DNA of 16,463 nt from Myxococcales bacterium (GTDB lineage Bacteria > Myxococcota > Polyangia > Fen-1088), in NCBI GenBank assembly GCA_003157315.1, contig PMJE01000206.1, forward strand, positions 1 through 16,463, read 5' to 3'. The position numbers were made by a program, and so were the translations under genes. Under the pieces are notes generated by a model. The model ran no database searches, was not told the origin of the DNA, and was given only the letters and a program-made list of their open reading frames with translations. Positions 1 through 6,969 of the stretch are shown piece by piece. Positions within the stretch are counted from its first letter, which is position 1. Each line of letters begins with the position of its first letter.

Positions 1-17
1 GAACCCTCTCAGGGTTC
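1..17. promoter_or_regulatory. Perfect 7-bp inverted repeat before the first gene
   Basis: GAACCCT at 1-7 is the exact reverse complement of AGGGTTC at 11-17, with a 3-nt spacer. It ends 8 nt before the ATG of the dehydrogenase gene. No T-run follows, so a terminator of an upstream gene is unlikely. A dyad operator or a leader hairpin is possible. The left window edge may cut a longer repeat. A TATAAA sequence lies at 21-26, immediately at the start codon. Confidence 0.35.
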
Positions 18-25
18 CCATATAA

Positions 26-835
26 ATGGACTTTCGCGAGAGCTATGGCCCATACGCCCTGATTGCCGGCGCCTCGGTGGGACTGGGCGAAGCCTTCGCG
101 CGCCGCCTAGCGGGACGCGGGCTCAACTTGATTCTGATCGCGCGCCGGCAAGAGGCGCTGGAACGGCTCGCCGCTCAACTGCGGACCCGCTACGCCATCG
201 AGGTACGAACCCTGGCTGCGGACCTGGGCCGGCCCGACCTGCGCGAGGTGGTCGAACGCGCGGTGCACGGCCTCACGGTGGGGTTGCTGGTCTACAACGC
301 TGCGCACTCAGTGATCGGGCCGTTCGTCGATTGCGCGCTCGCTGAGCAACTGCGCGTCATCGATGTGAACTGCCGTGGGCCACTGGTGCTTTCGCACCTG
401 CTGGGCAAGGCGATGGCGGAGCGCGGCCGCGGTGGGATCGTGCTCATGACTTCGATGGCTGGCTCGCAGGGCGGGCCATGGTTGGCCAGCTATGCTGCGT
501 CCAAGGCGTTCAACCTGGTGCTGGCCGAGGGGCTGTGGGACGAGCTAGGTGAGCGGGGAGTGAATGTCGTCGCTTGCCGTGCCGGCGCCACGCGCACGCC
601 CGGCTACGCGGCTTCGCAGCCGCGGCCGAGCCGGGTTCCTCTGCTGGAAGCCGACCATGTCGCGGGCGTGGCGCTGGATGCTCTGGGGCGCAAGCCGTCG
701 GTGGTCCCTGGCGGATTTTATCGATTCTCGGCCTTCGTCATGAACCGTTTGCTGCCACGCCGGGTGGCGGTGCGAATCATGGGCCGCGCCACGCGGCGGT
801 TGTATGCTGGCCGCGATGGCAGCCCCAAGTCCTGA
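26..835 (+). CDS. Short-chain dehydrogenase/reductase (classical SDR)
   Basis: This 269-residue protein has the full classical SDR layout. A Rossmann glycine motif AGASVGLG lies at residues 14-21, and R40-R41 at the end of beta-2 favour NADP(H). ADL at 65-67 carries the adenine-binding Asp66, and NAA sits at 91-93. The catalytic tetrad is Asn115, Ser143, Tyr156 and Lys160 (SYAASK). The length is normal for the family. The substrate cannot be read; it is likely a cytosolic keto/hydroxy oxidoreductase acting on a lipid or other small molecule. The ATG at 26 has no clear Shine-Dalgarno sequence. The 3' end overlaps the next gene by 32 nt, so the two are probably one transcription unit. The residues after about 230 (GFYRFSAF to the end) are basic and partly hydrophobic, which may aid membrane contact. 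Confidence 0.9.
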   Translation: MDFRESYGPYALIAGASVGLGEAFARRLAGRGLNLILIARRQEALERLAAQLRTRYAIEVRTLAADLGRPDLREVVERAVHGLTVGLLVYNAAHSVIGPFVDCALAEQLRVIDVNCRGPLVLSHLLGKAMAERGRGGIVLMTSMAGSQGGPWLASYAASKAFNLVLAEGLWDELGERGVNVVACRAGATRTPGYAASQPRPSRVPLLEADHVAGVALDALGRKPSVVPGGFYRFSAFVMNRLLPRRVAVRIMGRATRRLYAGRDGSPKS

Positions 836-1700
836 CCAGCTCCGCCGCCGGCACGATCTTGCCCGTGTAGCAATGGCCTACGCCTCGGCGCTGTTGCTGG
901 CGCTGGCCGTGGGCTGGACTTTGCGCGATCGACATCCCATTTTGGTGGCTGCGGCAGCCGACCTGATCGCTACCCTGGTGGTGTTTGCCTTCAGCGTCGG
1001 GTACGACAATTCCAGCCTATACGATCCGTACTGGAGCGTGGCCCCGCTGCCGATCGCTATTTACTGGTCGGCTGCGAGCGGGCCGCGGCAGATTCTGCTC
1101 TTGGCCTTGACCGCCCTGTGGGGCGTGCGCCTCACCGGCAACTGGGCGGCGCGCTGGCGCGGCATGCGTGACGAAGACTTTCGTTACCAAGAGATCCGCC
1201 GCCGGACCGGCCGCCTCTATTGGCCCGCCAGCTTCGTCTCGATTCACCTCATGCCAACCATCTGGGTCTTTCTCGGGCTTTTGCCCCTGTATCCAGCTCT
1301 GGCTCGGCCTAGCCCGATCACGGCGCTCGATTTCGTCGCGCTGGTCGTGACCGCGGCGGCTATCGCGATCGAAGCCACCGCTGATCGGCAGCTACGCGTC
1401 TTCTTGCGCACCCGCAGCGATCCCGCGGCGGTTTTCGACCAGGGGCTGTGGGCATCCTGCCGGCACCCCAATTACCTGGGCGAGTTATTGTTCTGGTGGG
1501 GCCTTTTTCTTTTCGGCATGGCTGCCCAGCCGGCGTGGGCTTGGTCGGTTGTCGGCCCGCTTTCCATAACCCTGCTGTTTGCACTCATCAGCGTGCCGTG
1601 GATGGATAGGCGTCTGTTGCTGCGACACCCGGCCTGGGCGCAGACCATGAAATCCCTGCCGGCCCTGTTGCCTTGGCCGCGCCGGGGAAAAACACCTTGA
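804..1700 (+). CDS. DUF1295 / steroid 5-alpha-reductase-like membrane protein
   Basis: This 298-residue integral membrane protein has roughly seven or eight hydrophobic segments, for example near 24-40, 46-66, 95-110, 150-165, 175-192 and 225-265. The DUF1295 signatures are visible: NWAARWRGMRDEDFRY at 113-128 and SCRHPNYLGE at 218-227. The latter matches the HPN..GE cofactor region shared with steroid 5-alpha-reductases and isoprenylcysteine methyltransferases. The likely role is an NAD(P)H-dependent reductase acting on a lipid in the membrane, but substrates of bacterial DUF1295 proteins are generally unassigned. The start at 804 overlaps the dehydrogenase gene and has GGCGG just upstream. 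Alternative ATGs at 816 and 873 keep all conserved segments. The stop TGA (1698-1700) lies inside the Shine-Dalgarno of a short downstream ORF. Confidence 0.88.
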   Translation: MLAAMAAPSPDQLRRRHDLARVAMAYASALLLALAVGWTLRDRHPILVAAAADLIATLVVFAFSVGYDNSSLYDPYWSVAPLPIAIYWSAASGPRQILLLALTALWGVRLTGNWAARWRGMRDEDFRYQEIRRRTGRLYWPASFVSIHLMPTIWVFLGLLPLYPALARPSPITALDFVALVVTAAAIAIEATADRQLRVFLRTRSDPAAVFDQGLWASCRHPNYLGELLFWWGLFLFGMAAQPAWAWSVVGPLSITLLFALISVPWMDRRLLLRHPAWAQTMKSLPALLPWPRRGKTP

Positions 1701-1707
1701 GGTCGAC

Positions 1708-1782
1708 ATGAGACTGGTCTTCAAGATTCTGTTAGAGCCGCCACGGGCACCGACGACGAGGTATCCTTCGGCGTCCCGATGA
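1708..1782 (+). CDS. 24-codon ORF, possible leader peptide coupled to the transporter
   Basis: An ATG at 1708 is preceded by GAGGT (1699-1703) at a normal distance. The frame runs 24 codons (starting MRLVFKILLEPP) and stops at TGA 1780-1782. That stop overlaps the transporter's ATG (1779-1781) as ATGA. The transporter has no ribosome site at a good distance of its own, because its nearest purine run, GAGGT at 1758-1762, is 16 nt away. The short frame could therefore load ribosomes by termination-reinitiation. The peptide resembles nothing I recognise. A chance frame is possible, but the combination of a good ribosome site and an ATGA junction is suggestive. Confidence 0.42.
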   Translation: MRLVFKILLEPPRAPTTRYPSASR

Positions 1783-3104
1783 ACGACGCTGCTGCACCCT
1801 CATACCGACAACTGACCGCCTTCTTCATTCCGCTGGCCCTGCAGTCGGCATCACAAAGTCTGACCTACCCTCTCGTCGCCATGGTGGCTACCCATGGCCC
1901 GGGTGGCATTCTCAACCTGGCGGGCGTGGCTCAGTCAAACATCGTGATGTTCCTTGTGGGAGCCGTCGGCGCGGGACTGGTCACCTCGGGCATGGTCTTG
2001 GGCAAGTCCCGCCTGGGGTTATCTCGCTTCTTCGCCGTCAACAACCTCATGGCGGCCACCGCAGCACTGGTACAGGCCGTGATTTGCATTCCCCCGGTCG
2101 GCCATGCTGTGTTTGGCGCCCTGCTCGGCCTGCCGTTTTCCATCGAGGGTCCTGCCCGCCAGGCCTTCCCACTGACCATCCTGCTGAATTTTCTGTTCTT
2201 CGCTCGCAACCCCTACGAGGTTCTGCTGCTGAACAACGGCGCTTCCGGCCTGGTCAGCGCGGCTACCTTTGCCCGCATCGGGCTCACGCTAGCGCTCGCG
2301 CCGCTTTTCGTCCGGGCGGGCCTGGTCGGTCCGCGTTGGGCGGTAGTCTGCCAAGCCATTCCAGTGGGCGTCGAGGTGGCGGTCGCCTGGTACTACAGCC
2401 GGCCGTTCGCCTCACGCTTCGCCCAAGCTGACGACAATGCGCCGAGGCGGCGCGAGATTGTCTGGTTCAACCTGCCGCTCTCGCTGGGTGGATTTCTGAT
2501 GACCCTGTCAGGAATGTTTCTCGGTGCCGTCATCGCCAGATCCAACCAGCCGGAGCGCATGCTGCCTGCCTACTATCTGGCCATCGGGCTCGCCAACCCG
2601 ATGGCTTACGCAGCCACACGCCTGCAGAACGTTGTGCTCTGCTTTCCCCCACGCTCGCGCGAAGACAAGCTCAGCCTGCGCTTCGCCCTGCGCGCGGGCG
2701 CGATCGCGTCGCTCGTCCCGTTGCTCTTCATCCTGCCCGGACTGTCCCATTGGTACTACGTTTCGGTGCAGCGGCTGCCCCCTGCCGACCTCCCGCTGGT
2801 CTACGTGTGTGCCCTGCTCCTGGTCGCGTATCCATTTACCTCGGGCTTGCGCGCGCACCGGGAAGGGTTGGCAGCGCTGACCCGTCGGCCTTCGACCATC
2901 CTGGCCGGCAACATCGCATTTGTCGCGTCGCTGGCCATCACTGCGCCCACTTGTCTGGCGCTGAAAGTGCCCGGCAACATGATCGGTCCGGTCGCGGTCG
3001 TCATCAGCAACCTGGCTGGCCTGGGCGCTCTCGTGCTCTTGCAGTCGCTGCCGGAACGCCCGGGCCCGGCGCAAGTGATCGACGTGGAAGGCGAGCGCGG
3101 CTGA
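1779..3104 (+). CDS. MOP-superfamily multi-pass transporter, ANKH-like
   Basis: This 441-residue protein is almost wholly hydrophobic helices, about 12 by eye, with a short polar C-terminus. That matches the size and layout of MATE/flippase-type MOP transporters. Several stretches resemble my memory of vertebrate ANKH. The N-terminal FFIPLALQ resembles its FLVPLG segment, SGMVLGKSR resembles its VGLVFVNSK region, and GLRAHREGL near residue 359 resembles its VRAHLTGW motif. ANKH is an exporter of small anions (ATP/citrate/pyrophosphate-linked); whether a bacterial relative shares that substrate is unknown. An alternative is a lipid-linked or drug flippase of the same superfamily. It is convergent with the secreted-protein gene, with a hairpin between them, so it ends its transcription unit. 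Coding is certain, the superfamily probable and the ANKH link moderate. Confidence 0.85.
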   Translation: MNDAAAPSYRQLTAFFIPLALQSASQSLTYPLVAMVATHGPGGILNLAGVAQSNIVMFLVGAVGAGLVTSGMVLGKSRLGLSRFFAVNNLMAATAALVQAVICIPPVGHAVFGALLGLPFSIEGPARQAFPLTILLNFLFFARNPYEVLLLNNGASGLVSAATFARIGLTLALAPLFVRAGLVGPRWAVVCQAIPVGVEVAVAWYYSRPFASRFAQADDNAPRRREIVWFNLPLSLGGFLMTLSGMFLGAVIARSNQPERMLPAYYLAIGLANPMAYAATRLQNVVLCFPPRSREDKLSLRFALRAGAIASLVPLLFILPGLSHWYYVSVQRLPPADLPLVYVCALLLVAYPFTSGLRAHREGLAALTRRPSTILAGNIAFVASLAITAPTCLALKVPGNMIGPVAVVISNLAGLGALVLLQSLPERPGPAQVIDVEGERG

Positions 3105-3117
3105 CAATATGCCGGCG

Positions 3118-3145
3118 CAAGGGCCAGCCGGTCTACTGGCCCTTG
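3118..3145. terminator. Bidirectional hairpin terminator between convergent genes
   Basis: CAAGGGCCAG (3118-3127) and CTGGCCCTTG (3136-3145) form a perfect 10-bp stem with an 8-nt loop. The hairpin begins 14 nt after the transporter stop. The stop codon of the opposing minus-strand gene (TAG, 3133-3135) sits in the loop, so that gene's last codons form one arm. U-tracts are weak on both sides, which is common in GC-rich genomes. Confidence 0.72.
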
Positions 3146-3840
3146 TTCCCCGGCGCGGGCGCAGCCGCCTTCCTTTGCGCCTTGACCGGCCATGGCTTGC
3201 CGGCCAATGACTGGCAAGTGGTGCTCGCCGGCACCGGACGATACGCGAAAGTGCCGTTCTGGGATTCGGTGCTGTCACCCGCCATGGCCCGCAGGCACAG
3301 ACCGCTTGCGCCGAGAATCTGCTGCTTTTGTGCAACCTTGAGCTCGCCCGAAAGGCCGTGCTCGTCGAGCTGCGCCCGCTCTACCGAATAGTGCGACTGG
3401 CTCGCGACGTAGAGATCACCCGAGCAGAAGGTTCCGCTGACCGTGAAGGTTGCGCCGGGTTTGCCGTCGCCATCCAGGTCCTCGCTTGTCCAGGCCACGT
3501 CCCAGGGCGCGATTTTCGCCGCACCATCGTCTGCCACGTCGATCACCACTGTCGCGGCGGGCATGTGCGCCACACCGGCGGGCGAAAGGGCGACGACCAC
3601 ATTCTTGACCGGCTGGGGCTCGACCCGACAGAAGTGCTGGCGCAACTCGATGTGGCTGCCCTTGCGCTGTACTTTAGCAAGCAGGAAGTTCTGGGTTTCG
3701 ATGGGCACGTCGCCGTGCAGAGGCACGTGGCGCTTTCCGTGCAGGATCTGATGGCCGGCCCACACCTCGACCGATGATGCTTCGCTGGACGGCGCTTCGC
3801 CAAGCAGCAGGAAAGCGAGCAGGGGAGCCAGGGCGAACAT
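3133..3840 (-). CDS. Small secreted protein with four cysteines, unknown function
   Basis: This 235-residue protein is read from the ATG at 3840; an in-frame TTG at 3864 would only add eight residues before the signal sequence. Residues 1-15 (MFALAPLLAFLLLGE) form a short signal peptide, likely cleaved near residues 15-22. The mature protein has four cysteines at 71, 139, 182 and 209, enough for two disulfides. An acidic loop DLDGDGKPG at 121-129 resembles calcium-binding loops of dockerin or FG-GAP type. The C-terminal 30 residues are Lys/Ala/Pro-rich. I recognise no family. It is not a lipoprotein, since there is no Cys lipobox after the signal. It lies downstream of the kinase gene on the same strand, but a 132-nt gap with a dyad and repeats suggests separate expression. 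Confidence 0.72.
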   Translation of the reverse strand: MFALAPLLAFLLLGEAPSSEASSVEVWAGHQILHGKRHVPLHGDVPIETQNFLLAKVQRKGSHIELRQHFCRVEPQPVKNVVVALSPAGVAHMPAATVVIDVADDGAAKIAPWDVAWTSEDLDGDGKPGATFTVSGTFCSGDLYVASQSHYSVERAQLDEHGLSGELKVAQKQQILGASGLCLRAMAGDSTESQNGTFAYRPVPASTTCQSLAGKPWPVKAQRKAAAPAPGNKGQ

Positions 3841-3865
3841 GGGAGAATTTTGATATGACCACAAA

Positions 3866-3880
3866 GTGAACGGGGTTCAC
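3866..3880. promoter_or_regulatory. Dyad GTGAAC-N3-GTTCAC upstream of the secreted-protein gene
   Basis: GTGAAC (3866-3871) and GTTCAC (3875-3880) are exact reverse complements around GGG. The site is 25 nt upstream of the minus-strand ATG at 3840. An AT-richer stretch (3845-3857) that could hold a -10 element lies between the site and the gene. This geometry fits a dimeric repressor operator or a promoter-proximal site. No regulator gene for it is visible in the window. Confidence 0.4.
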
Positions 3881-3902
3881 AGGGAGGAATTCTTGGTCGC
3901 CC

Positions 3903-3967
3903 CGTGGCGGGGCCGGAACCGGAAGCGGATCCGGGGCCGGATCCGGCCACCGGCCACCGGCCACCGG
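3903..3967. repeat. Short GC-rich repeat tract with a 14-bp palindrome
   Basis: The tract between the kinase stop and the secreted-protein gene holds three perfect tandem copies of GGCCACC (3945-3965). It also holds two GGATCCGG direct repeats (3927-3934 and 3939-3946) and a perfect 14-bp palindrome GGCCGGATCCGGCC (3935-3948). The part at 3903-3926 is also GGCCGG/GGAACC-rich. On the minus strand it starts 5 nt after the kinase stop codon, so it could fold and terminate or stabilise the kinase mRNA. It may also be a slippage-prone intergenic repeat. Confidence 0.6.
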
Positions 3968-3972
3968 TTCTA

Positions 3973-6507
3973 TTAGCTTCCCGTGGCCGCCCGATGATCG
4001 GTCTGCGATGCCGGCGCACTGAGGTAGTCGGGCAGGGTCCGCCCGGCGCCCTGCAACCAGGCACGTGCCAGCCGCCGGCCGAGCACGCGGTCTGCCGAGG
4101 TGAGCATCCGGTAGGCCGCTTCGCGCACCAGCTTGTTGCGCACCCGGTACGCCACGTCGCTGCCATCCGCTTGCCTCTGCACCAGGTCGCGCATGACCAG
4201 GTTCTCCAGCCACTCGCCCATCTCGCGCCGGCTTGCCTCACCCAACACTGCAACCAGCGCCTCGGTCGAGAAGAACTTGTCGCCGTAAAGACTGGCGGCG
4301 CGCAAGACCCGCCGAGCCTCGGGCGACAGGCAGTCGAAACGGGCTTCGACCGCGGCCAGCACGACATCCGGGACCCCCGAACGGCCCGCCGCGAGGGCGT
4401 CTGCCATCTCCTCCAAAAACATGGGATTGCCTTCCCAACGTTCGAGCACGAAGTGCTCGGCCTCGGCCGGCAGCGGGGGAACCCGCAGGCGCAGCATGCT
4501 TTGCCCGGCTTTGCGTGGCAAGGATGCCAGCCGGATGTACTCGACCATGCGCTCGCCCCACAGGCCGGGAAAGCGCTCTTCCACCTCCGGTCGACCCAAG
4601 GCGAGAACCAGCAGTGGCTGATCCGAGAAATGGCCCAAGACCTCGTCCATCACTTGCACGCTGGCTGCGTCCGCCCACTGCAGATCCTCCAACACCATGA
4701 TGGGAGCACCGGCGGTGCTCTTGCCGCGCAACCAGTGCACGAACTCTCGCTTCATCTCGGCCGCTTCTCGTCCTCCGGTCTGGATGCCAGCCGCTGCCAG
4801 CAAGGGCGCCAGCAGCGCGAAATCTGATTCAGGCCGGACCAAGGTTCCTGTGCAGCGAATGATGTTCTCAGGAGGCTCGCCAGCCAGCGCAAGAAACTCA
4901 CGCGCCAAGCGCGTCTTCCCCATGCCCGCCCCGCCCACCACCAGCGCCGCACGCGCCACCCGTTCGCGTAGGCACTCCTCGCGCAGCGACATCAGCAAGT
5001 CCAATTCCCGCTCTCGTCCCACGACTGGGCCCACCTGTCCGCCCACGCTGTGTGGTCGTTCTGGCCCGGCCCCACCGGCCTCGGCGAACAGCAGCGCCGC
5101 CCCATCCGCAGTACCCACGACGAAGCGGCCAGGCAGAAGTCGCCGCGTGGTCTCGTCGACGCGTATGGTGCCTGCTTGCTGGTTTTGCATGAGCGCGGGT
5201 AACGAGTCCATCAAGCGACCGACCGGAACCCGCGCCATGAACGCGGCCCGACCCGACCCGATCGCGATCTTGGCGTCTGGTTCCATGTCCCGCACCACCA
5301 GAGCAGCGCGCGCAATCTGCATGGCTTGCTCGCGTGCTGTCCCCACCGCCGGCGCAGTCGCCAGCAGTGTACGATCGATGAGGCGGTCCATCTCGCCGCC
5401 GAGCGCCCGTATCGCATTTTCCAAGGCGGTGACCCGTTCCGGGTTGTCGTCCTTGACTTCCGCCGTCGTGCTTGCGGCCTGCCAGGGGAATGCCGGGCGT
5501 GGCCCGAGGCGCCGGTCTCGCACCGTCCGCCGCTGGCCATCCGCAACCGGCCGGCGTGCCAACGAGATGAGCATCGCACAGAGAGTGCGCTCTTCCGATT
5601 CGCTGACGCTATTGGGCCGCAGCGGGGATGGCGGCTTGGACGACGCAGTTTCCTCGCCCAAGCCACCCAGGCGCTGCGCGAGGGCGCGGAACTCCTCCGC
5701 CAGCGCTTTCGCCGAAAGCGGCCGCGCCCCCGGATCGGGTTGCAGCATGCGGTGGATGATGCGCTCCAAATCGGGCGGCATGTTGGACCGGCGCGACGAC
5801 AGTGGCGCCGGCATGCCTGCGCACACCTTCTGCATAACCTCGGTGGCAGTGTCGCCAGTGAAAGGCGGCTCACCGGTGAGTGCCTCGTACAGAACGCAAC
5901 CCAGGGAGAAGATGTCGGCCCGGCCGTCCACGTCGTGGCGGCCGCGCGCCTGCTCGGGCGAAGCGTAGAGCGGCGTCCCCACGGTCGAGCCCTTGCGGGT
6001 AAATCGCTTTGGATCGAAGACCCGGCGGGCGATGCCGAAATCAAGGATGCGTGTGTCGGTGAGCTTCCAGCCCACCAGGAAGACGTTGCTCGGCTTGATG
6101 TCGCGGTGGACGACTCCGCGCTCGTGCGCGGCGGCCAGCGCCTCCAACACCGGAAAGGCCAGGTGCGCGACCGCCGCGGGTCCCAACGAGCCACGCGACA
6201 GGCGCTCTTCCAAGGTTTCTCCCTCAAGCCACTCCATGGCAATGAAGGGTGATCCGTGAGGTGCCGTCCCTCGATCGAAATAGCGAACGATGCCCGGATG
6301 TGACAGCTCCGCCAGGAGGCGTGCCTCCTGGTCGAAACGTGCACTTTCAGTGGCGGTGCGAACGTGGAGAACTTTGAGCGCAACCACCGCCCCGGTCTGG
6401 CGATCGATTGCCTGATAAACAGTACCCATCCCGCCCGTGCCGGCCTCACTTTTTAGCTCAAAGCGATCCATGAAGCCCGTACCGCCCTCAGGTGTTCGCA
6501 ACTTCAC
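3973..6507 (-). CDS. Ser/Thr protein kinase with degenerate cyclase and AAA-type ATPase modules
   Basis: This 844-residue cytosolic regulator has three parts. The kinase (about 13-280) has a GTGGMGTV glycine loop at 23-30, Lys45, HRDIKPSN at 134-141, DFG at 156-158 and SPE at 183-185, so it looks active. Residues about 305-475 look like a degenerate class III cyclase-homology domain. It has an ALVV-type helix and a ligand-like VDETTRRLLPGRF segment but no metal-binding Asp pair, and such domains occur in this kinase family. From 496 an AAA/STAND-like ATPase follows: VGRERELDLL at 496-505, Walker A GGAGMGKT at 525-532 and Walker B VLEDLQWAD at 605-613. It ends at residue 844, shortly after LGRRLARAWLQGAG, where relatives usually continue into TPR repeats, so it is shorter than usual. 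The GTG start at 6507 has AGGTGA just upstream; ATG 6471 is the alternative. The signal sensed is unknown. A role in controlling the neighbouring cluster is possible but not shown. Confidence 0.93.
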   Translation of the reverse strand: MKLRTPEGGTGFMDRFELKSEAGTGGMGTVYQAIDRQTGAVVALKVLHVRTATESARFDQEARLLAELSHPGIVRYFDRGTAPHGSPFIAMEWLEGETLEERLSRGSLGPAAVAHLAFPVLEALAAAHERGVVHRDIKPSNVFLVGWKLTDTRILDFGIARRVFDPKRFTRKGSTVGTPLYASPEQARGRHDVDGRADIFSLGCVLYEALTGEPPFTGDTATEVMQKVCAGMPAPLSSRRSNMPPDLERIIHRMLQPDPGARPLSAKALAEEFRALAQRLGGLGEETASSKPPSPLRPNSVSESEERTLCAMLISLARRPVADGQRRTVRDRRLGPRPAFPWQAASTTAEVKDDNPERVTALENAIRALGGEMDRLIDRTLLATAPAVGTAREQAMQIARAALVVRDMEPDAKIAIGSGRAAFMARVPVGRLMDSLPALMQNQQAGTIRVDETTRRLLPGRFVVGTADGAALLFAEAGGAGPERPHSVGGQVGPVVGRERELDLLMSLREECLRERVARAALVVGGAGMGKTRLAREFLALAGEPPENIIRCTGTLVRPESDFALLAPLLAAAGIQTGGREAAEMKREFVHWLRGKSTAGAPIMVLEDLQWADAASVQVMDEVLGHFSDQPLLVLALGRPEVEERFPGLWGERMVEYIRLASLPRKAGQSMLRLRVPPLPAEAEHFVLERWEGNPMFLEEMADALAAGRSGVPDVVLAAVEARFDCLSPEARRVLRAASLYGDKFFSTEALVAVLGEASRREMGEWLENLVMRDLVQRQADGSDVAYRVRNKLVREAAYRMLTSADRVLGRRLARAWLQGAGRTLPDYLSAPASQTDHRAATGS

Positions 6508-6765
6508 TGGTCACCTAATCGGCACGAAGATTGGCTCGCTTAAGGCAGCTTGACAAGGACCCAGATCGAATGAATCATCATATCTGGATGTCCGGATTGA
6601 CAACCGGGCCGTAGCCGCTGATATGCTTCGCTTCTTGGTAACTCGACGCGATTTCGCCTCGCTTGCACGACGGAGATGTGCGAACTGACGATTGCGGAAC
6701 TTACCAAGATTACTAAGATTTGTGAAGAAACCTCCCGAAGTTCTGCCATTGCTCAGGATAGGCCT
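6508..6765. other. Intergenic stretch between acyltransferase stub and kinase
   Basis: These 258 nt carry no convincing gene. By eye they are AT-richer than their surroundings (about 44% GC at 6661-6730). The stretch holds a candidate kinase promoter, two near-perfect 9-bp tandem units (TTACCAAGA, TTACTAAGA at 6701-6718) and a 9-bp inverted repeat of the first unit at 6633-6641. On the minus strand a shifted frame just past the stub's stop reads WQNFGRFLHK. This faintly resembles the continuation of an acyltransferase and may be decayed coding sequence. Confidence 0.5.
6577..6603 (-). promoter_or_regulatory. Candidate sigma-70 promoter for the kinase gene
   Basis: On the minus strand TTGTCA (6603-6598) and TATGAT (6582-6577) each match five of six consensus bases. 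The spacer is 15 nt, shorter than the ideal 17. Transcription would start near 6570, about 63 nt before the GTG start codon. This would give the kinase its own promoter, separate from the operon upstream. Confidence 0.35.
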
Positions 6766-6969
6766 TCACCATGGCGTGGAGGCGCTGCAGAGAGCATACA
6801 ACCTCGATCGCTCGGGGAAGAGCGCACGATAGAAGCGCACGCTGCGGCCGGTGTCTCGAGGAAAGACCAAATAGTAGGCGGCCGCGATGATCGCGCCCAT
6901 GACCCGGACGATCCACATCCCGAGTACACGAGACAACCGGACAGTCGCCCGGTAGAGCAGTGTGCTCAC
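6766..6969 (-). pseudogene. N-terminal stub of an LPLAT-type lipid acyltransferase
   Basis: A GTG at 6969 overlaps the exporter's TGA as GTGA, a typical coupled start, and the frame stops after 67 residues. The sequence has one hydrophobic helix (GMWIVRVMGAIIAAAYYLVF) followed by a basic FYRALFPERSR segment. To my eye this is the N-terminus of the LpxL-like acyltransferases that accompany glycosyltransferases in aryl-polyene clusters. The catalytic HX4D/E motif and the remaining 200 or more residues are missing. A shift of frame just before the stop would extend it by only a few residues before another stop. Most likely it is a gene cut by deletion or rearrangement. An intact small single-helix membrane protein is the alternative. 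Confidence 0.55.

Noticed and set aside
4697..5968. 423-codon open frame on the plus strand
   Set aside because: It lies antisense to the kinase gene, has Arg/Ser/Pro/Ala-rich composition typical of GC-rich shadow frames, and shows no domain. The kinase frame has clear motifs.
5211..6449. 412-codon open frame on the minus strand
   Set aside because: It is a shifted frame inside the kinase gene with Arg/Ser/Trp-rich sequence and no motifs.
6633..6709. 9-bp inverted repeat (TCTTGGTAA / TTACCAAGA) as ends of a tiny mobile element
   Set aside because: Only 9 bp with no target duplication or further symmetry in a 77-bp span; chance is likely.
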